DNA of 64,000 nucleotides from Rhizophagus irregularis (Eukaryota; Glomeromycota; Glomeromycetes; Glomerales; Glomeraceae). The notes under the pieces are model-generated. The model saw only the letters and a list, made by a program, of their open reading frames with translations. It was not told where the DNA came from and did no database searches. Position 1 is the stretch's first letter, and the number at the start of each line of letters is the position of its first letter. A program made the position numbers and the translations under genes. The stretch is from NCBI RefSeq assembly GCF_026210795.1, contig NC_089436.1, forward strand, positions 3,286,001 through 3,350,000, in the 5' to 3' direction. This document shows, piece after piece, positions 56,087 through 64,000 of the stretch.

Positions 56087-59000
56087 CTATTCTGTTTCTT
56101 TATCTTGTTCGTATAATGCTGAAAGAATTTCGTGTGCATCATTGTTTCCTCCTTCAGCTGCTTCTTTATATAAATTATGGGCTTTCTTTTCATCACAATC
56201 AACTATAATTCCATGAAGAAAATAATGTGCAAGTTTGTATTTTCCATATATACATCCACTTTTGGCTGCTTGTTTATAATAATAAAACGCTTTAATTTCA
56301 CTTATATTAACTCCTTTCCCTAATTCATAACTTTCTCCTAATTTATATAATGCGCTACTTTTATTTTCTGCTGATTGCTGATACCAATGCTTAATATCAA
56401 ATAACTCTCTCATTATTTCTTCTTCATTTTTATGAAATGATCCATTAGGGTTTATTGTATCACTACTTATATCATTACTTTCTTTTAAAACCGCTTCATC
56501 ATATAATTCAAATTCTTTCTTCTTATCGTTTTTTGTTCCACTACTAATATCATTACTTTCTTTTAAAACCGCTTCATCATATAATTCAAATCCTTTCTTC
56601 TTATCGTTTTTCGTCCAACCACTTATATCATTACTTTCTTTTAAAACCGCTTCATCATATAATTCAAATCCTTTCTTCTTATCGTTTTTTGTTTCACCAC
56701 TTATATCATTACTTTCTTTTAAAACCGCTTCATCATATAATTCAAATCCTTTCTTCTTATCGTTTTTTGTTCCAATTCCATTTACATAACAATATCCAAG
56801 ATGAAATTTCGCATTAACATATCCTATTTCAGCCGATTTTTCATAATATTTAAATGCTTTAATCTTATCTTTATTTACGACTATTCCAAGTTCATAAAAT
56901 GTACCCAAGTTATCATATGCGTACTTATCTCCATTTCCTACTGCTTTTTGAAACCAATAAATGGCCAATTTCATATTTTTTTTAATTCCTTCTCCCTTAA
57001 CATATAATAACCCAAGAATATTTTGTGCGTATACATACCCATTCTCAGCTGATTTTTTATAATATCCAAAAGCTTTAATTTCATTTTTATTGGTCCCTAT
57101 TCCGAATTTGTAACAATTACCTAAAAAGTATAGTGCTACTTTATCTTCATTTTTTGCTGCCTTATTATACCAGTAAATAGCTTTTTCTAAATCCATTTCT
57201 GTACCCTCACCATTCTCATACAATAATCCTAAATTAACTTGTGCCAAACTAACACCTTTTTCAGCTGCTATATTATATAATTCATATGCTCTTCTTTTAT
57301 TAATTTCTGTTCCAATTCCTCTATCATAACAACATCCAAGTTGAAGTTGAGCATCAAAATATCCTTGATTAGCTGACTTATTAAAATACTCAAAAGCTTT
57401 TCGTTCATCTTTCTCAACACCTTCTCCAAATTTATATGAAATCCCGAGATTGTATTGGGCAACTTTACATCTTTTTTCAGCCATTAGTTTATATAACTCA
57501 AATGCTTTAGATTTATTAATTTCAGTTCCAATGCCATCTTTATAACAATATGCAAGTTCAACTTGAGCATTAAAATAACCTTGATTGGCTGATTTATTAT
57601 AATACTCAAATGCCTTAGCTACATCTTTTTTGACCCCATTTCCATTTTTATAGCAATTACCTAGATTATATTGTGCAACCTCATATCCATTTTCTGCTGC
57701 TTTTTTATACCAATAAATAGCTTTTTTTGAATTTTTTCCAGCACCTTTATCATGAAAATATCGAAATCCAAGATTATACTGAGCTAAATAATTCCCTTTT
57801 TCGGCTGCTATTTCATATAATTCAAATGCTTTAAATCTATCTGTATGAGTTCCAATTCCATTAAAATAACAATATCCACATTCAAACTCGGCATCTAAAT
57901 ATCCTTGATCAGCTGACTTTTTATAATATTCAAAAGCTTTATATTTATCTTTACTTACACCTTTACCATTTTTATAACAATTACCCAAATTATATTGTGC
58001 TAATTTACACCCATTTTCAGCTGCTTTTTTATACCAATAAATAGCCTTTTTTAAACTTGTTTCTGTACCTTCACCATTTTCATATAAAATTCCAAGGTTG
58101 CTTTGTGCATTTCTTTGTCCACTTTTTGCGGAAATATTATATAATTCAAATGCTTTCACTTTATTAATTTCAGTTCCAATTCCTTTATCATAACAATATC
58201 CAAGTTCAAATTTAGCATCTAAATATTCTTGATTACTTGATTTTTCGTAATAATCAAAAGCTTTTCTTTCATCTTTTTTTATACCTCTACCATTTTTATA
58301 ACAATTGCCCAGATTATATTGTGCTTCTTCACACCCGCTTTCTGCTGCTTTATTATACCAATAAACAGCCATTTCTAAGTTTTCTTCTGTACCTTCACCA
58401 TTTTCATATAAAATTCCAAGATTACTTTGTGCATTTCTTTGTCCGTTTTTTGCAGCAATTTTATATAATTTAAATGCCTTTACTTTATTGATTTCAGTTC
58501 CAATTCCTTTTTCATAATAATATCCTAGCTTAAATTGAGCGTTTAAATACCCTTGATCAGCAGACTTTTTGTAATATTCAAATGCCTTAACTTCATCTTT
58601 TTCAATTTCATAACAATAACCTAGATTATATTGTGCTTCTTTACATCCCATTTCTGCTCCTTTTTCATACCAATAAACAGCCTTTCCTAAATTTCTTTCC
58701 ACACCTTTGCCTTCACTATATAAATTTCCAAGAGTATTTTGTGAAAGTCTATGCCCCTTTTTGGCAGCAGTTATATATAATTCAAATGCTTTTGTCATAT
58801 TTGCTTCGACTCCAATTCCATTATTATAACAATATCCGAGCTGATACTGTGCATTTATACACTCTTGTTCAGCTGATTGTTGAAATAACTTAAAAGCCAT
58901 TTCGTTATCTTTTTCTACACCTTCGCCATTTTGATAACAAATACCTAAATTACATATTGCGAATTTATTTCCATTATTTATTGCTTCATTATACCAATAA

Positions 59001-60025
59001 ATAACTTTTTCTAAATCTTTTTTCGTTCCGATTTCATTTTTATAACAATCACCTAACATATTTTGTGCATTTGAGTACCCCTTTTCAGCAGATTTAAGAT
59101 AACATTCAAAAGATTTCTTATCATCTTTATTTATTCCTATACCGTTTTGATAACAAAGACCTAAATTATATTGTGCATATATATCTTTATTGGAAGCTTT
59201 TAAATACCATTCAAATGCTTTTTTCTCATCCTTATTTATTCCAATTCCATTTTGATAACAATAACCTAAATTATTTTGTGCACAAGAATTTCCTCTTTCT
59301 GCAGATTTCAAATAAAATTCAAATGCTTTAAATTCATCTTTCTTTTTCCCTATTCCATATTGATAGCATAAACCTAAATTGTTTAATTCTATTAATCCTT
59401 TCTTTTTATCATAATCTAATTGATTTTCGTTTAAATATTTTTCTTTTGATTCAAAATATTCTTCTATAACATCTATTTCATCTTTACAGATATTTATCAC
59501 TAAACCATTAAAATCTTCAAATTGCTCATGTGAAATTACGTGAACATTTTCAAAATATTTAAATTTTTTTAGAATAAAATCGTTTTTATCTAAAATAATA
59601 TCTTTGTAATAATAAAATGATAATAAAAATTTTGAAATAATAATATTAAATAATTGATATTTAGAAGTCAATTCTTTGCTCTTATAATCATCATCATCAT
59701 CATTATTTTTATTATTATTAAATGATAATAAATATAAATTTAATGCTTTATTTTTATCAATGACATCTATTAAATCATGTTCATAAAAATATCCTATTAA
59801 ACCAGAAAACCAATTTTCATTTTCTTTATGATGTTCCATTAAATTTAATATCGTTATAAAATCTTTTTTATTATAACAAAAAAAATCTAGTACCCATTTA
59901 TTTAAAATATTTTTAATAATTTCAAATTTATCATAATTTTCTAATTTTACAATTAGTTGATAAAAACTTTTTAAGAAATCTTTTAAGAAATCGTCATCAT
60001 CTTTTGAAATATTATTTAATGACAT
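56087..60025 (-). CDS. large Sel1-repeat protein (1,312 residues)
   Basis: A single open frame starting MSLNNISKDDDDFLKDFLKS. Residues 1 to about 210 are a non-repeat helical region rich in Asp, Asn and Lys. From about 215 onward there are some 25-30 Sel1-like repeats of ~36 residues (NNLGYCYQNGIGINKDEKKA and variants). The C-terminal repeats ([14 protein letters not shown], then YYKQAAKSGC, then YFLHGIIVD) are closely related to the end of the 29689 kinase-Sel1 protein, so the two share ancestry, but no kinase domain is present. Near residues 1090-1190 a 26-residue unit is tandemly repeated four times. The likely role is a scaffold or adaptor. No signal peptide or membrane segment seen. Short plus-strand frames over it are shadows. 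Confidence 0.93.
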   Translation of the reverse strand: MSLNNISKDDDDFLKDFLKSFYQLIVKLENYDKFEIIKNILNKWVLDFFCYNKKDFITILNLMEHHKENENWFSGLIGYFYEHDLIDVIDKNKALNLYLLSFNNNKNNDDDDDYKSKELTSKYQLFNIIISKFLLSFYYYKDIILDKNDFILKKFKYFENVHVISHEQFEDFNGLVINICKDEIDVIEEYFESKEKYLNENQLDYDKKKGLIELNNLGLCYQYGIGKKKDEFKAFEFYLKSAERGNSCAQNNLGYCYQNGIGINKDEKKAFEWYLKASNKDIYAQYNLGLCYQNGIGINKDDKKSFECYLKSAEKGYSNAQNMLGDCYKNEIGTKKDLEKVIYWYNEAINNGNKFAICNLGICYQNGEGVEKDNEMAFKLFQQSAEQECINAQYQLGYCYNNGIGVEANMTKAFELYITAAKKGHRLSQNTLGNLYSEGKGVERNLGKAVYWYEKGAEMGCKEAQYNLGYCYEIEKDEVKAFEYYKKSADQGYLNAQFKLGYYYEKGIGTEINKVKAFKLYKIAAKNGQRNAQSNLGILYENGEGTEENLEMAVYWYNKAAESGCEEAQYNLGNCYKNGRGIKKDERKAFDYYEKSSNQEYLDAKFELGYCYDKGIGTEINKVKAFELYNISAKSGQRNAQSNLGILYENGEGTETSLKKAIYWYKKAAENGCKLAQYNLGNCYKNGKGVSKDKYKAFEYYKKSADQGYLDAEFECGYCYFNGIGTHTDRFKAFELYEIAAEKGNYLAQYNLGFRYFHDKGAGKNSKKAIYWYKKAAENGYEVAQYNLGNCYKNGNGVKKDVAKAFEYYNKSANQGYFNAQVELAYCYKDGIGTEINKSKAFELYKLMAEKRCKVAQYNLGISYKFGEGVEKDERKAFEYFNKSANQGYFDAQLQLGCCYDRGIGTEINKRRAYELYNIAAEKGVSLAQVNLGLLYENGEGTEMDLEKAIYWYNKAAKNEDKVALYFLGNCYKFGIGTNKNEIKAFGYYKKSAENGYVYAQNILGLLYVKGEGIKKNMKLAIYWFQKAVGNGDKYAYDNLGTFYELGIVVNKDKIKAFKYYEKSAEIGYVNAKFHLGYCYVNGIGTKNDKKKGFELYDEAVLKESNDISGETKNDKKKGFELYDEAVLKESNDISGWTKNDKKKGFELYDEAVLKESNDISSGTKNDKKKEFELYDEAVLKESNDISSDTINPNGSFHKNEEEIMRELFDIKHWYQQSAENKSSALYKLGESYELGKGVNISEIKAFYYYKQAAKSGCIYGKYKLAHYFLHGIIVDCDEKKAHNLYKEAAEGGNNDAHEILSALYEQDKETE
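56470..56781 (-). repeat. 78-bp tandem repeat inside the Sel1 gene (4 copies)
   Basis: Four units begin at 56470, 56548, 56626 and 56704, exactly 78 bp apart, and encode TKNDKKKGFELYDEAVLKES plus NDIS and two variable residues. The period is 26 codons, so the frame is kept. Copies differ by only a few bases. Confidence 0.95.
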
Positions 60026-60640
60026 TATGATTTTTTTAAAAATTTTTTTTTAGTTATAATGAAAGGGAGCTAGGGAAAAGAAAAAGGATTTTTTAAATAG
60101 GCTAAAACTTTTGTACAAAGTACTACAAAATACTGTTGGTTACACTTTAACCTAAATAAGTTAGAATTTCAATAATAACTATATAATGTATTAAAAATTG
60201 ATGTCGATCACGTAGGGTGGTGACAAAAAGACACATGTAATGTACCGTATAAAATAAGTTTTTTGACCAAAAATTTCGGTATTTTTTTTTAATATAACGA
60301 AAACTTTCGTTTCCGTCACACTTCGAAAGAGTTTTACAACGTTTCACACACCTATTTTAACAACATAGTGGACTCAAACACCTTTTTAAAATAACTTTTT
60401 TATTTCCTGTTGCCCTTCGTGCTAAAAGTTAGGAACAACATTTTTTAACTGGTCTATACTCAATAGTACCGCCTATTACCCTTTACTCCCAACGAACCCG
60501 CGAAGCCTTCTCAGAATTTTACTACGACCGAAAACGATCCTTTGACGACACTACCAGTCACTCAAGCTATTCTTCGCCTTTACAAACCTTGCAATACGCA
60601 TATTCTCCACACCACGTTAAAGAAATTCAACCCATAAATA
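60026..60640. other. intergenic region
   Basis: Upstream of the Sel1 gene. No gene; composition changes from AT-rich to more balanced near 60360. Confidence 0.45.
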
Positions 60641-62100
60641 TCATATGATACACGCGGGAGCGGAACGTTATACAATGCTGATGTAGGCAGATACTTCCTG
60701 CTCTCGCTACATTTTCATGCAGACGAACCCCTGTCGATCAAAAACAATTTTTCAATATACACGAATGATATAGATTTATCTAAGGATCATCGTCACACAT
60801 TCCCGATCAACATCTAACAAACCCAATTTTAACTTCATTTTGGGGAAATACCTCACGTTCGTATTTTCCCTTAATCACCAATTTTCCAAACAGACCGTCA
60901 ACAAATACTTTAACAGATTAACGCCAATGACTACAAGAAAAATGCTTAGCCATACGTAACAGACTTTCAAGTGACAAAAAATAACAAGCGGACTAAAACG
61001 TTTATCCGCTTTAGTTCCGGAGAACACGTGAACTACTTAGGATTTTATATCCGACTGTACAATACCCCGCCCACGTAATGTCTAAAAAACCGTTGGCGAT
61101 GTGAACAACATATTCAAAATGTTACTTTATACCACCGAGATGACTCTCTTGCAAAAGACCCACGATTACCAACCTAAAAAATTGTACAAAAAACAAATGA
61201 ATCAAAAAATCGATTCCGCAAAGTATCAGGCAAAAGGCAAAGATATTCATTCCGACCGCCTCGGACTCAGCTATACTGTTACCATCAGAAAATATAACTC
61301 AAAGAAACAAGGACAATTTAAACCCGCTAAATAAGGCCATGGCTAATTCGACGACCACTAAAGGAAACTCAGTTAAGAAACGCGTATATTGCAAAGAATA
61401 CATACTCTAATTTACGATTTGACGTCGTTCGCTCACCAAAACAGACCATAAGATAGATGGAACCGCTTAACCAGTAGCATCTTAGGACAAGACATTTGTG
61501 CAACATTAAGCCTATATCCTATATCCTTCGTCATCGGAGGTTTATAACCCTACAGTTTTTAAACAGATCCATCACTTACCCGAAAAATTCTTGTTGACAA
61601 ATAAACATCCGCTTGGTAAACACTCAGCACGACCCACGGCATAATCCAGATTCTAAGAAAGACAAGCGACGCGAAAAGAACTGGTTACGTAGACAGAAAA
61701 AACGTAACAATAAAAAGAAACCTTTACCTCCGCTACCACCAGGCACCCTCGTATTTTTTATCGTGACACCTACAATATGACTGCAAAATCCGACGTCATT
61801 TCGACGTTAGCAAATTACCTCACTACAATACGGATATTACGACGCCCTTAGAATTAGACAATGGTATCTTCAAAAACAACAAACGATTATTATGGAACTA
61901 AGGCGTTACACCCAAAGCAAACGTTAGTGCGCGATTCGTCATTAATAAAAAAGACCGAGAAATTCTTAACGCTCCGGACGTTTTCTTCCGAAGAACTCCC
62001 CCTCCGGACAATACCTCACATACAACTACTAGTGATACATAATAAGTCTCGGTTGCTGCCTCTTATCTACCCGCCTACTCCAGCGCGAGATTAATTACTC
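60640..62100 (+). pseudogene. decayed coding region of unknown family
   Basis: Plus-strand stretches with coding character occur in changing frames: YNADVGRYFLLSLHFHADEP near 60675, YVTDFQVTKNNKRTKTFIRF then SSGEHVNYLGFYIRLYNTPP near 60950-61075, IDSAKYQAKGKDIHSDRLGL then SYTVTIRKYNSKK near 61215-61310, a basic stretch with RRQKKRN then KKPLPPLPPG near 61690, and QYGYYDALRIRQWYLQKQQT near 61829. The block is visibly less AT-rich than its surroundings. Stops and shifts separate the pieces. It is probably the remains of a protein encoded by a repeat element or transferred gene; I cannot name it. Confidence 0.45.
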
Positions 62101-62786
62101 CCCTTAAAAACAATTACGGACTTTTTTAATAGTATCATTCTATACCCGACAGTATTTACATATAGTATCGGCAGATAAAAGAAAAATACGGATGACTTGT
62201 TTTAGTTAGAATTCTTCATTTGTATTATTTTGTTCGCTTTCTTGTTCATTGAGATTTTACAACCTTTATTACTTTAGTCCCTCAGGGATCGCCCGCCACG
62301 GGTTCCTTTTGTTCGGTCAACCAAGGTGACATCGTCACGATAGCAGCGGTTTGGTCCATAGTTTTTGTAAATTACTTTAGGTTCTAGGTTAATGTCCTTG
62401 TAACACAGTTAACACAGTAAGTATCATAGAGCATAATACTTTTTTTTGTGCGAATTCCATTAATTATTAATATTAGTAACAAATTGGGTTATTAATATTT
62501 TCAAGTTTTCATAATTTTCCTATATTTACAATGTCAAATTTTGATATTCAAATTTTAAAAAATAAGACTTGTTTTCAGACAATAAAAAATCTTTTAATGC
62601 AAGACATTTTTCACAATTAGTAAATAAATTTTCTAATACAATTAATACAATTAAAAATCATTTAAGATATATTTTATTTCAACTTTTTTTTTGTAAAATT
62701 TATATAGTAGTAAATACATATATATTACATATAATTCTAAAAATGCTTGAAAAAAAAAAATATTTGACAAAAATAGAATAACTACA
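62101..62786. other. intergenic region
   Basis: Returns to AT-rich sequence after about 62410. The short frame 62569-62781 shows no motif. Confidence 0.45.
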
Positions 62787-62905
62787 TTTAACCAGGGGGG
62801 AAATTAACTGGTGAGCAGAGTTACATAATTCCTAGTAGTCAAACTATAAAACTGGATTGTACCAGAATTAACGTAATTCCTTACCTGGTTAATTTTCCTC
62901 CGGTA
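62787..62905. mobile_element. 119-bp MITE
   Basis: TAACCAGGGGGGAAATTAAC at the left pairs with GTTAATTTTCCTCCGGTAA at the right (imperfect). Inner pieces CAGAGTTACATAATTC and GAATTAACGTAATTCC give partial pairing. No coding capacity. Confidence 0.55.
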
Positions 62906-63560
62906 ACACTGACAAAAAAATATGATTTAAAAAAAAAATAACAGAAATATTTGACAAAAAAATAACCATATTTCATAAAAAAAAAATTTCTGGAAAAATG
63001 GTACCATGCTACCCAAGTGAACTAATCCCTACTGTCGTAGTCCTTCAGGGTAACTGATATCCTAAACTTGCAAAATAAAAATACACACCTTTCCTTCAAA
63101 TTCAGCTTTTTTTTTTCTAGCTTCCTTAAGATATAGATTCATGAATTCACAATATAATGATCTAGCTATAAGAGATAAATAAGACAAATAAATTTGTCAA
63201 AAAATTATATTCGACAAAAAAAGTATTTAATAAAAAAAAATACTTGCCAATTGGAGATTTTTAAATAAAAAATTTGCATCATTTTCAATAATACTGAGTT
63301 AATATTGTATCATCTTTATTGATATAATTACAACTATTTTTTCGAATTAGAAAATGATAATTCTTGTAACCATCCAATCAAATTCTACTCAAATTTTATA
63401 CAAATGACAAGATTGATATATCTTTATCTAATTAACATTCAAATCTGAACCAAAAATTTTGCCTATTTTTACTCTTCAAACTTAGTGGATCTAAACTGAC
63501 TTCTAAAACGGCTGCCGTTTCCAGTAATCAAAAACAAATAACAATCCTTGCTATCAGAAT
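62906..63560. other. intergenic region
   Basis: AT-rich with A-runs. No gene or repeat recognised. Confidence 0.45.
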
Positions 63561-63755
63561 GTGGATCCATTATCTGCAAGTTTAGATTTATCAAAAGAAG
63601 TATATGAAAGTACAAAGTTTTTTTCCTCTAAGAACCTCTGTACAGCGATCTGGCAAAACATGGCCACCTGTTTTTCACCAGTGGTCAAGCCATCATACAA
63701 ACCACATTTAAAAGAATTATTAAGAATCTATGAAAGCCACTTTACGGAAAACTAA
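63561..63755 (+). pseudogene. short coding-like fragment, unknown
   Basis: A 64-residue stretch without an ATG start (first possible initiator is GTG): SLDLSKEVYESTKFFSSKNL, TAIWQNMATCFSPVVKPSYK, then PHLKELLRIYESHF. The amino-acid mix looks like real protein and the frame may extend upstream through stops. Likely a fragment of a larger gene or repeat; family unknown. Confidence 0.3.
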
Positions 63756-63877
63756 AAGGCCTACACATAAAGAAGAAGAGACAACAGCAACATGAACAAG
63801 AATATACAGCATTTTGCCAAGGCTTACTTTAGAAATATCCCAATAGAAATTATCGTGTGGAAAGTCTTCCCTATAAA

Positions 63878-64000
63878 AAAAGAAAATTCGGAATTTGTCC
63901 TGAAAAGTATGGAAAATGTCCGGAAACTTTCCGTGCGTCCGGAAAGCATTCGGAAACGGTCATGTTTTGGAACATTTTCCGGACGCTCGATTCTAGACAA
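63878..64000. mobile_element. left end of a third CCCTATA-family TIR element (runs off the window)
   Basis: CCCTATAAAAAAAGAAAATT begins the same way as the elements at 2123 and 27662 and continues into TCCGGAAA-type units like those of 2123-2799. The right end is outside the window. Confidence 0.6.

Noticed and set aside
56801..58893. Plus-strand frames within the large Sel1 gene
   Set aside because: Shadows of the minus-strand repeats.

Overview
The window looks like AT-rich nuclear DNA from an arbuscular mycorrhizal fungus (Glomeromycotina, most likely Rhizophagus or a close relative). This is an inference. It rests on short GT-AG introns, protein kinases of the TKL type, kinase-Sel1 fusions, large Sel1-repeat proteins, a Crinkler-type gene, an HMG-box gene of the MATA type, a DUF4419 gene, and dense, nested transposon debris. 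No bacterial or organellar features were seen.

Layout. 1-6.1 kb: gene-poor, with a palindrome-rich TIR element (2123-2799), a decayed TPR gene (minus strand, about 3.0-3.46 kb) and a hAT-type MITE (4154-5102) carrying a second MITE. 6338-17457: a complete 11.1-kb Ty3/gypsy LTR retrotransposon with apparently identical 683-bp LTRs, inserted into an older, related solo LTR that lies in the opposite orientation. 17.9-19.8 kb: a six-exon protein kinase gene. 22.2-23.3 kb: a DUF4419 gene with probable frameshifts. 23.3-29.7 kb: intergenic, with MITEs, a polypyrimidine tract and a second TIR element of the CCCTATA family. 29.7-36.6 kb: a five-exon gene for a 2,200-residue kinase-Sel1 protein. 38.9-39.3 kb: a small HMG-box gene. 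42.2-44.7 kb: a dead kinase-Sel1 relative, with a further Sel1 scrap near 47.9 kb. 46.2-47.0 kb: a two-exon membrane protein. 49.0-50.9 kb: a two-exon Crinkler-type gene. 51.4-55.7 kb: a 4.3-kb hAT-type insertion with a perfect 8-bp target duplication, holding a nested element, a gene relic and a 112-bp-period array of micro-exon-like units. 56.1-60.0 kb: a 1,312-residue Sel1 protein on the minus strand. 60.6-62.1 kb: a less AT-rich decayed coding region. The right edge enters a third CCCTATA-type element.

The most unusual feature is in the retrotransposon. Its last open frame (14655-16436) starts with a P-loop domain resembling thymidylate/deoxynucleoside kinases (GVDGTGKT at residues 10-17, DKSPYS near 84-89). 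This runs directly into a canonical HHCC plus DD35E integrase. A nucleotide kinase fused to integrase is not part of the standard Ty3/gypsy layout. The same element has a tRNA-Gly-like sequence just upstream of the 3' LTR that shares its acceptor sequence with the primer-binding site, a UGA-CUA gag terminator of the leaky type, and an unusually long Gag.

The host genes fit a recurring theme of signalling kinases and Sel1 scaffolds. Two live Sel1 genes and one dead relative show this family expanding and decaying locally, by internal repeat duplication and by loss.
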